A model generated the notes under the pieces. It was given only the letters and a program-made list of their open reading frames with translations. It did no database searches and was not told the DNA's origin. From a virus: a DNA stretch of 43,700 nucleotides. Both the position numbers and the translations under genes were made by a program. Numbering within the stretch: the first letter of the stretch is position 1; every line of letters begins with the position of its first letter. Shown here piece by piece: positions 35,511 to 43,700 of this stretch. The stretch lies in IMG/VR virus record IMGVR_UViG_3300013131_000083, positions 1-43,700 of that record; one strand, written 5' to 3'.

Positions 35511-36937
35511 ACTGGTCAATATTATTAAATAATTTAGGTACAGGAGGGTTTGCACCAGGATATTATAAAGAAAGTTACCCTGTCTATGGTAACAAAAATC
35601 AAGCGGCAGCAATGACTGATTGTGACCTTACTAACCCTGGATATTTGCAACAAGGACAAGGACTTGCAACTCTTACAGATGGAGCACAAGATAAAGCAGT
35701 AACAACTTTAATTAAAGGAATATGGGATGGTGCAGTGGCGAGTGATGAAACCTATGGAACAGGAGGGGCACACCTTTATAAAATAACACCTACAGCGGTA
35801 ACCAATACTGGTGCATTCCCACACGATATTTCTCACGATGGTTCAGAATTAGGAGAAGACGTAGCACTTTATCAGGGAAATCTTTACTATTCATATAATC
35901 AAGCAGGAGCTATAGGTTGTATTGGAAAATTTGATTTAGCTTCCACCTTTGATGATGACTGGTCACAACAAGTTCCAACAGGAAAAGGAGACTTTGCTTC
36001 TGCACCACATCAAATGTGTGTAGGATTAAATGACAGACTTTATATTGCCAATGGTAGATATGTGGCTGATTATATTGGTTCTACTACGACATTGAGTTTA
36101 CAAGCGTTAGACTTACCAACAGGAACAATAGTTCAATCAATTAAATGGATGAACGATAGATTATGGATAGGAGCAAATGTTTCGTCTCTTACAGGGTCTA
36201 ATAAGATTAAAAGTTCTATTTATATCTGGGATGGAGTTGCAGATAGTTGGGAAGCAGAAATACCTGTGAATGGCAGAATAGGTGCTTTGTATGTAAAGAA
36301 TGGAGTAGTATTTGTATTCTACGCAGATGTGTCTAATAACTATAAAATAGGATATGTAAATGGTTCTAATATAACTGATATAGGAAACTTTACTGGTGGA
36401 CTACCAGACTATTATCAAGTAACTGAATACAAAGATTTCATTATCTGGAATGCTAATGGGTCTATTTGGGCGTTTGGTTCTGGAGATAAAGATTTACCAT
36501 TAAGAATGTTCCAAATGACAGATGGTGGTTACTCTACAGTAGGTGGAGTGGCGTGTCCTTTTGGAACTCCTATGATAGCTTCTAACCAAACTACTTCTTA
36601 CAAGTTAGCAAAGTTTTCAGGATATACTACTTCAACAACTTGGAAGTCTTTAATTTTTGATGTATCGTCTGCAGGTAACTCACTGACAACAAGACTATTA
36701 GCAAACTTTGAACAACTCACAACAGGAGCAAGGGTAGATATCTCACTTGTAAATAACAAAGGAACTACAATCTATTCAGGAGTAATTTCTTATACTGAAC
36801 TTGGAGCAGAAACACAATTTTCAATACCATTAAATAAACGAGTAGAAAATTTTAGAGTTGAATTATCTTATGCAAATGGCGACACAACAAATAGTGTTAA
36901 AATTAAATCAATAAAAATAGATGGAAGAGCAGACTAA
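35507..36937 (+). CDS. Beta-propeller-like virion protein
   Basis: 476 residues, almost entirely beta. Repeated short blades with patterns such as NGVVFVFYADVSNN, DFIIWNANGSIWAFGSG and NDRLYIANGRYVADY suggest a propeller, as in podovirus tail-hub or stabilisation proteins. A C-terminal lectin-like domain follows. Starts by ATGA overlap with the LamG gene and overlaps the next gene by 17 bases. Confidence 0.6.
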   Translation: MNWSILLNNLGTGGFAPGYYKESYPVYGNKNQAAAMTDCDLTNPGYLQQGQGLATLTDGAQDKAVTTLIKGIWDGAVASDETYGTGGAHLYKITPTAVTNTGAFPHDISHDGSELGEDVALYQGNLYYSYNQAGAIGCIGKFDLASTFDDDWSQQVPTGKGDFASAPHQMCVGLNDRLYIANGRYVADYIGSTTTLSLQALDLPTGTIVQSIKWMNDRLWIGANVSSLTGSNKIKSSIYIWDGVADSWEAEIPVNGRIGALYVKNGVVFVFYADVSNNYKIGYVNGSNITDIGNFTGGLPDYYQVTEYKDFIIWNANGSIWAFGSGDKDLPLRMFQMTDGGYSTVGGVACPFGTPMIASNQTTSYKLAKFSGYTTSTTWKSLIFDVSSAGNSLTTRLLANFEQLTTGARVDISLVNNKGTTIYSGVISYTELGAETQFSIPLNKRVENFRVELSYANGDTTNSVKIKSIKIDGRAD

Positions 36938-37790
36938 TTTATTTACAGACCCAGTTCCAGTCCTTAAGTGGGAAGAACTATTTAACACCGTGCAACAGCA
37001 AGGTGGAGTTTTAAAACAATATGGTGCTTCTACATCTCCAATAGGCAAAGACCTACAAAGTCCTAACTTTAAGTCAGGAGTTACTGGATGGAGATTAAAA
37101 TCATCAGGAGATTTTGAAGCTAATAATGGAGTATTTAGAGGAGATGTTTATATTAACAGACTTGTTGTTTCTCAAAATTATATGCAGGTTGGATTTGAAA
37201 GTTTATCTGCTTGGGCTGAGGCATATAAAGAAGGAACTGGTGCTGGATTTTCTTTGACAAGACTAGGTATGTGTAGAGTTAACGTCGGAAACACTGCAAC
37301 CAATAATAGAAGTATATTATGTTTTGAACACGGAGATGGAAAAGCATTTTCAAGTGAATATGATTGTTTTTTTCAAGTAAGTGTATCTGACGACGGTGAA
37401 AGATTACAGGACTTAGGAATATGTATGGGAGATTATGACCCTTTTTCAGTAAATTCTACTGAAAAATTTGGTATTAAATATATATTAGCTGATAAAAAAG
37501 TTTATGGATTTTATATAAATGATTCAACAGAATATAAATATGAGATTTCAACTGGAACAACATATATGGATGATATTCAAATTTGGCGGGCTGAATGGAC
37601 TGCATTAACTTCAACATTAAAATTTTATTTTAATGGAATATTAAAATATACTATTTCTACTGGGTTAGATAGTGGAAATTTTCTAGATGGAGATGCAGTT
37701 ATCGCCTTTGGTGGAAAACAAAAAGATACAATGCCATCAGATAATTGGTATTCACTTTGGACTAATATGTATTTATATTTTAACAGTTAA
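36921..37790 (+). CDS. Minor tail / host-contact protein
   Basis: 289 residues. The TGWRLKSSGDFEANNGVFRGDV motif is common in tail-tip and receptor-contact proteins. A C-terminal lectin-like beta sandwich follows (about 95-289). It would sit on the tail as an adsorption factor. Followed by a 141-base very AT-rich gap with no obvious gene. Confidence 0.65.
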   Translation: MEEQTNLFTDPVPVLKWEELFNTVQQQGGVLKQYGASTSPIGKDLQSPNFKSGVTGWRLKSSGDFEANNGVFRGDVYINRLVVSQNYMQVGFESLSAWAEAYKEGTGAGFSLTRLGMCRVNVGNTATNNRSILCFEHGDGKAFSSEYDCFFQVSVSDDGERLQDLGICMGDYDPFSVNSTEKFGIKYILADKKVYGFYINDSTEYKYEISTGTTYMDDIQIWRAEWTALTSTLKFYFNGILKYTISTGLDSGNFLDGDAVIAFGGKQKDTMPSDNWYSLWTNMYLYFNS

Positions 37791-37931
37791 TGAAATATTT
37801 TTTTATAAAAATTATTATAACTTGTATCTTAATACATATAACACTAAATATTATTCAGTATTATTTTAAGATAAATATATAAAATTCAATTAAACAAATA
37901 CAATTATGTCAATTTAATAATTAAAAAACTT

Positions 37932-39593
37932 ATGGCAAATATACCATTACAATTATATAAAAAGAAAGCAGGCAACACTTATAAAAGTGGGGCTCAATAT
38001 GACTGGGATTTATTACCAGCAACTAATACTCCTTTTGGTTGGGAAACTGCAACAGCAGACGAATTTAAGCAATTCGCAAAAGAAGATCAACAAACAAAGC
38101 TCAATCAAAGAGCTGGGACTTTTGGTTATTCTGATATTGGCTCTGCAATAGGTAAAGCAAGTGGAAGGGTTGATGAATACACAACTCCTTGGGGTGAGAA
38201 ATTGACTAATGTAAGTCAAGAGACAATAAATAAATTTCAATCAGGACAAGGTGGAATGTCTCCAACAGAATTTAAAGCACAGCAACAACAACAGCCAACT
38301 GGACAAGCTTCAAGTGGTAATACTGGAAACTGGACTTCTTATTACCAAGCAGTTCTTAACAACCCCACAGCAACAGAAACTGCAAGACAAGAAGCCAGAC
38401 AAAAGTTAGGACTTGTAAATAACATCACAACTACAAGTTCCAATGGACTTAATTCTCCGAATATGCCTTCGGCTAATTTTGATACTTCTGGGGCTGGGGC
38501 TTATATCAAAAGTTCAGAAGCACAAGACAATGTTTGGATGCAGATGGCTCAACAAGCAATGCAACAGCAACAGCAAGCAATGCAACAACAGACAGCAAAT
38601 CAAAGTAGATTAGATAAGATTTTGGGTAGTTTTCAGAACTTAGGTCAGCAACGAGACCAAGCACTTCAGAGTGTCTGGGGACAATCCCAACAGCAATACT
38701 TTGCAGATAGAGCCGCTAAAAGGGCAGAAATAGAAACATTGCAGAATGATTACAACGCTACTGTGGCTCAGAGAGACAAACAGATAGCAGACCAAATGGG
38801 TGGTATGGCTTCTATGAATTTTATAAATAATCAAGTAGCACAGATTAACAGAAATGCTAATGTTATTTTAGGTCAGAAATCTGCTAACATAAACACTAAG
38901 TTAGCAGTAATGCAAATGCAAAATGGAGACTACCAAGAAGCAATGAAGAGTGCTAACCAAGCAGTTAACGATTGGGTAAAAGCCAAAGAAATAGAATACG
39001 ATATGGCAAAGACATTTTATAATGAGAATGCTGATTTAATTAAGTCTTTAGGTAAAGATGTTAAAGATGCTTTTATTCAGTATCAAAGTCAGAAAAACCA
39101 AGAAATAACTTGGCAAAGACAAGATGCAAGGAATAAAATTGAGGACGCTTTCAAAAGAGAAGGCTTGGATTTACAGTGGGCAGAATTTGCAGATAAAAAT
39201 GGTAGTAGAACTGGACCAATAGGGACAAGTAGGTTTGATAATGGTCTCCAAATGTTGATGACAGAGAATCCTAACTTATCTGCTGGTCAGTTGGCTGATT
39301 TATATATAAACAATAGTTCTGAAAATCTAACTAAAGATGAAAAAACAGAATTATTTAATAGAGCTCGAGTTGTTGCTAGTAAAAGTAATTCTACAATGCA
39401 ACCTTCTATGCCAACTAATAATCTTGACTTAAAAATTTCAACTCCAGAACAAGCAAAAGCAATACAATCAAATATGGCAACAGCTGGTTTGATAAAATCT
39501 AAAGAACAACAAACTCAAGATGCGCTTCTCAAAAATATAAACATTGATTGGGAAAATTCTATATATGCAGAATTATTTAACAAGAAAAAATAA
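37932..39593 (+). CDS. Gln-rich internal virion protein
   Basis: 553 residues. The middle is very Gln-rich with a clear coiled coil (AQQAMQQQQQAMQQQTANQ), and the ends are charged. No membrane helix. Precedes a large protein of similar style with a TAATG overlap. Such pairs in podo-like phages are ejected into the host with DNA. Assignment is by size, composition and order only. Confidence 0.6.
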   Translation: MANIPLQLYKKKAGNTYKSGAQYDWDLLPATNTPFGWETATADEFKQFAKEDQQTKLNQRAGTFGYSDIGSAIGKASGRVDEYTTPWGEKLTNVSQETINKFQSGQGGMSPTEFKAQQQQQPTGQASSGNTGNWTSYYQAVLNNPTATETARQEARQKLGLVNNITTTSSNGLNSPNMPSANFDTSGAGAYIKSSEAQDNVWMQMAQQAMQQQQQAMQQQTANQSRLDKILGSFQNLGQQRDQALQSVWGQSQQQYFADRAAKRAEIETLQNDYNATVAQRDKQIADQMGGMASMNFINNQVAQINRNANVILGQKSANINTKLAVMQMQNGDYQEAMKSANQAVNDWVKAKEIEYDMAKTFYNENADLIKSLGKDVKDAFIQYQSQKNQEITWQRQDARNKIEDAFKREGLDLQWAEFADKNGSRTGPIGTSRFDNGLQMLMTENPNLSAGQLADLYINNSSENLTKDEKTELFNRARVVASKSNSTMQPSMPTNNLDLKISTPEQAKAIQSNMATAGLIKSKEQQTQDALLKNINIDWENSIYAELFNKKK

Positions 39594-42199
39594 TGGCATT
39601 ATCTAACGAAGAATTTAAAAAATTATTATCTTCTAAAAAGAAAGTAAAGGCAGATTTATTTACTGCCGAAGGTTTAGCTTCTTACGCTAGAGCATCTGGA
39701 TTAGACAAGCAAGTTAATGAAATTTTAGACACAACTCCAAAATTGTCTTTTTTACAAAGACTAAGTAAGGGACTCGGTGCTTTTAATCCAGCAGAGGCTG
39801 TTTTAACTGGACAAGAACAGGGAGTGGGTCAAGGAGTATTAAAGTATGGAACTGGAATTTTTAAGGGAATAGGTTCTGCTATTACTGGTAGAGATTATGA
39901 AGGAGAAAGAAGAACATTTTCTGATGTTGCTGCAAAATTAGGAGTAGAAAATGGTATAGCAAAATTTGGAATAGGTCTGGTTGGAGATGTTTTATTAGAC
40001 CCTACTACATATTTTGGTGGTGCTATCGCAAGAGGTTTGGGCTTGGGAGCAAAAACAGTTGCTAAAACTGGTGTATCTGCAATATCTAAAGTTGCACCAG
40101 AAACAGGATTAGCACTCACAAAGAGTGGTGAAGCAATATCAGATGCTTTTGGTTCTCTGTTTAAGGCAGGTTATAAAACTCAAGAAGGCGTGGTGGGAGA
40201 TATAATGAATTTCTTAGGTAGAAAAAGTAAGGCAGTAAAGGGATTGGCTGAGTCTAATTTGGCTCGTTTAGGAACTGGAATATTAACACCAGAACAAGAT
40301 GCTGAAGTATTCACTCGTTTAGCAGGAGGGAAAAGATTAGAGTTTGCTTTAAGACAAGAAGGAAAAACTGCAGTAGAGGCAGGTGCAAAAGCCCAGGCTA
40401 AAGTTTTGGAAGGAGCAACTGGAACTGTTAAAAAAACTCTTGAAGAGCAAATGCAAAGAGGAGTTAAATTTGGAGAAGAAGTTTCTGGAGATGAATTTTA
40501 CAGGTCATACTTTCCATTTTTAAAGAAAGACAAAGTAGATAAGTTTGTATATGATACTCGTGGACTAAGAGTGGGAAGTCAAGGATATTTAAAACAATTT
40601 AAGAATCTAATGACAGATGAGAATATGGAACAGAATGTTGCTAAGGCTTTTTTTACAAGAGAAAGTCAGGTAGTAACAGATAGAGTGACAAAAGATTTCT
40701 TAGGAGAATTTGCTACTAAATATGGTAAACCATTAACAGAATTTAAAACAGAACAAGAAGCGTTCAATGCTGGATACAAACTTTTAAGAGAAAAGGGAAT
40801 ATATGGTAAGGAAGTAGGATACATTCCAAAATGGGATATGAAATTTATTCAAGATATGTTCTCCCCTGAATTTAAGAGTATAGATATGTTAGCTAAAGCT
40901 ACTGGGTTTGATGCGGTTACTTCACTCTTCAAACGAAGTGTGACTGGATTATTCGCACCATTTCATATTAGGAACTATGTATCTGGAATGATACAAAATT
41001 ACGAAGTATTGGGTGCTGGAGCATTAAACCCAAAAGCTATAATAAACGGACAAAAGTTAGCATATAATACTATAAAGGGAATAAAAAAAGCTGGAGAATA
41101 TGGAAAACAATTAAATGCTTTTGCAGAACGATTTGGTTTCTCTTCATTTTATAAAAATGAATTTGATAGTGCTTTAAATGCTGGACAGACATTAGAACAA
41201 TTTGAAAAAATTCTTAGCAAGAGTGCGTTAAAGAAAACAATAACAACTGCAGGTTTAAGTTCAGAAGGAGTTCCATTTAAATTGGCAAGACAGGTTGGCA
41301 ATTATATTGAATTACAACAGAAAGCCACTGCTTATCTTACTGCCATAGGTCAAGGAAAAGGTATACCAGAAGCTCTTAATTTAGCAGAAAAAGCAGGATT
41401 TGATTATAGAGTTCTTACTCAATTTGAATCACAGATACTTCGTAGAATAGTTCCATTCTATTCTTTTACTCGTAAGAACATAGAACTTCAATTAAAAACA
41501 CTTGGAGAAAATCCACAAAGAATAAATCAAATAATTAAATTAGTTGAAAATATTGGAGATAAACCAACAGAAGAAGAAAAGCAAGGATTACCAGATTATG
41601 TTAAAGAAGGATTTGGTATTAAACTACCAGATAGTGCTAAAGGATTTAAGCAATATCTTACTTCTTTTGGAACGCCAATAGAATCATTTGCTCAATTATT
41701 TAAAGACAATACTGTAATTGGATTAATAAGTCAGATGAATCCATTGCTAAAAGTTCCATTGGAAATAGGAATAGGCAAGGACACTTTTAGACAGAAAGAT
41801 TTAAAAGATGTTTATGACGCTAAAGAATATAAGTTAATGCCAAAAATAGTTAAAGATTTATTAGATATAAAAGAAGTTGAAAAGAATACATACAAAAAAA
41901 TAGGAGACAAATTAGTCAAGACTGGAACATATACTCAGTATGTAGCAGACCCACAGAAACTTTTAATTGCTCGTTCTCTGTTTACATCAAGGGGAGTTTC
42001 ATATTTAGACCAAATGTTTGGTGGAGATTTGCAAGGATTTGCTAAGTTTATGAAATTATTCACTGGTTTTAAACCACAAGAATTTGATATAGAATTAGGT
42101 AAAGCGTTAAAAGATAGAGACCAAAAAAGAGCATTAGAAGATATGTTACAAAAATATAGCAATGTCAAACAATATTCAAAATTATATGAAGCAAAATAA
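39593..42199 (+). CDS. Large internal virion / ejection protein
   Basis: 868 residues, the largest in the window. The N-terminal half is Gly/Ala/Lys-rich with possible amphipathic membrane segments (FGIGLVGDVLLDPTTYFGGAIA). A central SVTGLFAPFHIRNYVSGMIQNY motif recurs in very large phage structural proteins. The C-terminus is charged (KDRDQKRALEDMLQKYS). Presumably enters the host at injection and may form a trans-envelope conduit. No lysozyme motif seen. Confidence 0.65.
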   Translation: MALSNEEFKKLLSSKKKVKADLFTAEGLASYARASGLDKQVNEILDTTPKLSFLQRLSKGLGAFNPAEAVLTGQEQGVGQGVLKYGTGIFKGIGSAITGRDYEGERRTFSDVAAKLGVENGIAKFGIGLVGDVLLDPTTYFGGAIARGLGLGAKTVAKTGVSAISKVAPETGLALTKSGEAISDAFGSLFKAGYKTQEGVVGDIMNFLGRKSKAVKGLAESNLARLGTGILTPEQDAEVFTRLAGGKRLEFALRQEGKTAVEAGAKAQAKVLEGATGTVKKTLEEQMQRGVKFGEEVSGDEFYRSYFPFLKKDKVDKFVYDTRGLRVGSQGYLKQFKNLMTDENMEQNVAKAFFTRESQVVTDRVTKDFLGEFATKYGKPLTEFKTEQEAFNAGYKLLREKGIYGKEVGYIPKWDMKFIQDMFSPEFKSIDMLAKATGFDAVTSLFKRSVTGLFAPFHIRNYVSGMIQNYEVLGAGALNPKAIINGQKLAYNTIKGIKKAGEYGKQLNAFAERFGFSSFYKNEFDSALNAGQTLEQFEKILSKSALKKTITTAGLSSEGVPFKLARQVGNYIELQQKATAYLTAIGQGKGIPEALNLAEKAGFDYRVLTQFESQILRRIVPFYSFTRKNIELQLKTLGENPQRINQIIKLVENIGDKPTEEEKQGLPDYVKEGFGIKLPDSAKGFKQYLTSFGTPIESFAQLFKDNTVIGLISQMNPLLKVPLEIGIGKDTFRQKDLKDVYDAKEYKLMPKIVKDLLDIKEVEKNTYKKIGDKLVKTGTYTQYVADPQKLLIARSLFTSRGVSYLDQMFGGDLQGFAKFMKLFTGFKPQEFDIELGKALKDRDQKRALEDMLQKYSNVKQYSKLYEAK

Positions 42200-42348
42200 T
42201 GGATGAAGAACTAAAATATATTTTAATAGGATTTGGATTTTTCTTTTTACTATGTTATTTGGCAGGAGTTTTTTCTATAAAAAATAATTACAATTATTAT
42301 CCAGATTATTTGGAACAACAAAATTGCGACCATAAAGGTTGCTATTAA
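42199..42348 (+). CDS. 49-residue membrane peptide
   Basis: Overlaps the large gene by one base (TAATG). One hydrophobic helix (YILIGFGFFFLLCYLAGVF) and a Tyr/Asn/Cys tail ending CDHKGCY. Type II or tail-anchored membrane peptide; a lysis or host-membrane role is possible. 4 bases before the tail-fibre start. Confidence 0.55.
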   Translation: MDEELKYILIGFGFFFLLCYLAGVFSIKNNYNYYPDYLEQQNCDHKGCY

Positions 42349-42352
42349 TAAA

Positions 42353-43700
42353 ATGTCAGATTTTGCAACACAACAAAAAAAAGTTCGCTTACTCTTAAAA
42401 GAAATAGAAGAGGCTATTTTGGTTGACGAACCAGAAATCACAGAAGAAGAACTAAAATCAGTAATGAAGTTAGCCAAAGAACGAATACTCACAGAAATGG
42501 GCATTTTAGATTGGTATTTAGAACAAGAACGAAATATAAAAGAATGGTCTAAAAATAAAAAGAAAGAAACCAGAGATGAGATTACCAAAGAAATACAAGA
42601 AGCCAAAGACGAAATGATAAATGCCATACCACCAGAAAAAGAAATCCCTACGCCACAGATTATAAATAAAACAGAAATAGTAAAGGAGATAGTCAAAGAA
42701 GTAGTAAAACCCACTATAATTGAGAAAAGGTATCATACTACAGAAATCAAAGAAAAACTCAACACAGAGCCTTTAAATGAGTTACAAGACGATTTAAACT
42801 ATCTCCAAACAGAGTTTACTTCACTATATGACAAGGTTAATTCTATCCCAAAACCAATAGATTATAGTTCACAGATTAAAGACTTAGCAGATAATCAAAG
42901 TATTTTAAAGAGTGAAATGCCTAATTGGAGAGCATTGGGAATTGGATTAAGGGGAGATATAGATAAGTTAAGAACCGATTTTGATAACTTTTCTGCATCT
43001 GAAAATCTTTGGGACAGAACAGGAACTAATCTTACACCACATACAGCGGGAGATAGTATAAGTTTAGGAACTGGAAATATTACAGCTAATAATCTTGCAA
43101 TTACAAATTGGAATACTGCCTATAGTTGGGGAAATCACGCTTCTGCTGGTTATGCCCTTGCATCAAATGTAGCGACGAAGGCTCTGGATAATCTGGCATC
43201 TGTCGCAATAAACACTTCTCTTATTTCAGACACAGACAGCACCGATAATTTAGGGTCAACGACTATTGCTTGGGCTAATCTCTATGTTGATACAATAAGG
43301 TCTATTACAGGAAACGCACTTAATCTTACACCAATAGCAGGACAGAACTTAAATGTTAATTTAAGCACTACAGGGGATTTTGTAGTAAATACTAATCAAT
43401 TATATGTAGATACGAGTGCAGGCAATGTCGGCTTCGGGACGACATCACCCTCCGCAAAACTTCACTCGCTCGCAACAACTGAACAGTTACGTCTTGGGTA
43501 TGATACTGCAAACTATGCTTCTTTTACAGTTGATTCAACTGGTATTCTTACAATTTCTCCAACGCTATATACTAAACACACTAAGCGATTCGTTGTTGAT
43601 TATGATTCCACAGGAGCGGCTACGCAAAACGCTCTTACATTTTATCACGATGTAACACCTGCGAGCAGTTCAGGGTTCACAATGCGAGGAATACAGGGGT
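42353..43700 (+). CDS. Tail fibre / receptor-binding protein, N-terminal part (continues at 1)
   Basis: Starts at the ATG at 42353 and runs open to the window end, then continues in frame at position 3 of the start to the stop at 957-959. The N-terminal 200 residues form long coiled coils (EKEIPTPQIINKTEIVKEIV, QDDLNYLQTEF), the usual shape of a fibre's proximal stalk. A Gly/Asn/Thr-rich beta shaft follows with NVGFGTTSPSAKL. The full protein is about 727 residues. Confidence 0.85.
   Translation, partial: MSDFATQQKKVRLLLKEIEEAILVDEPEITEEELKSVMKLAKERILTEMGILDWYLEQERNIKEWSKNKKKETRDEITKEIQEAKDEMINAIPPEKEIPTPQIINKTEIVKEIVKEVVKPTIIEKRYHTTEIKEKLNTEPLNELQDDLNYLQTEFTSLYDKVNSIPKPIDYSSQIKDLADNQSILKSEMPNWRALGIGLRGDIDKLRTDFDNFSASENLWDRTGTNLTPHTAGDSISLGTGNITANNLAITNWNTAYSWGNHASAGYALASNVATKALDNLASVAINTSLISDTDSTDNLGSTTIAWANLYVDTIRSITGNALNLTPIAGQNLNVNLSTTGDFVVNTNQLYVDTSAGNVGFGTTSPSAKLHSLATTEQLRLGYDTANYASFTVDSTGILTISPTLYTKHTKRFVVDYDSTGAATQNALTFYHDVTPASSSGFTMRGIQG
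43578..43700. repeat. Terminal direct repeat, copy 2
   Basis: Identical to positions 1-123. Its reading frame is that of the tail fibre. See the entry at 1-123. Confidence 0.95.

Noticed and set aside
37687-37869. Plus-strand ORF after the minor tail gene
   Set aside because: Mostly inside the tail gene in another frame and otherwise in very AT-rich non-coding DNA.
43416-43655. Plus-strand ORF of 79 residues near the end
   Set aside because: It is out of frame with the tail fibre, which is open through the whole stretch and across the join.
1-43700. Alternative genetic code (for example TGA recoded)
   Set aside because: TGA and TAA end genes at sensible places with ATGA overlaps throughout; no gene needs readthrough.
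1-43700. CRISPR array, insertion sequence, integrase or repressor
   Set aside because: No regularly spaced repeats, transposase, tyrosine/serine recombinase or CI-like protein was seen; small HTH-like proteins are too short to call a lysogeny module.

Overview
The window is a near-complete, AT-rich genome of a tailed double-stranded DNA phage. The last 123 bases (43578-43700) repeat the first 123 exactly, and one tail-fibre gene reads in frame across the join, so the molecule is circular or circularly permuted with about 43,577 unique bases. The head genes (terminase, portal, scaffold, P22/HK97-type coat, gp4-like adaptor) come without tail tube, sheath or an obvious tape measure, which suggests a short-tailed (podovirus-like) virion. 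Several promoters match the sigma-70 consensus (TTGACA / TATAAT). Many genes lack a clear Shine-Dalgarno site and follow A-rich leaders. The host cannot be named from this; a candidate-phyla (Patescibacteria-type) host is possible but unproven, and the classical promoters argue against Bacteroidota. The genetic code looks standard.

Layout. (1) 42353-43577 joined to 1-4681, rightward: tail fibre, then a lysis-like and accessory set (XhlA-like membrane protein, HNH-like protein, candidate Cys-His-Asp lysin, DNA methyltransferase, holin, small membrane protein). (2) 4773-15941, leftward: an early region of about 35 mostly tiny genes, including RusA resolvase, a Cas4/RecB-like nuclease, a topoisomerase-type zinc ribbon, YopX, two more DNA methyltransferases and many one-helix membrane peptides. 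(3) 15942-16224: a divergent promoter hub with a perfect DnaA box. (4) 16225-23789, rightward: small and large terminase, ParB-like protein, portal, scaffold and coat. (5) 24084-32646: an 8.5-kb sugar and glycan island inside the late operon (two glycosyltransferases, membrane protein, B12/radical-SAM enzyme, methyltransferase, M28-like aminopeptidase, CMP-sugar synthetase, NeuB-like synthase, HAD phosphatase, SDR epimerase/dehydratase). (6) 32663-42348: adaptor, lectin-like and propeller-like virion proteins, tail protein and two large internal virion proteins.

Two themes stand out. First, the genome carries its own nonulosonate-like sugar route, translationally coupled to the structural genes, presumably to decorate virions or the host surface late in infection. 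Second, the gaps between genes are packed with RNA structure. There is a 61-nt pseudoknot enclosing the start codon after the coat gene, a promoter plus terminator/antiterminator leader, a 25-bp helix held by G-U pairs, several closed multi-hairpin leaders, SD-masking hairpins, and a candidate antisense RNA between convergent operons. Three leftward promoters share a DnaA-type box and a TATTGCA motif. Together with the absence of any recognisable polymerase, helicase or primase, this suggests reliance on host DnaA for replication or timing.
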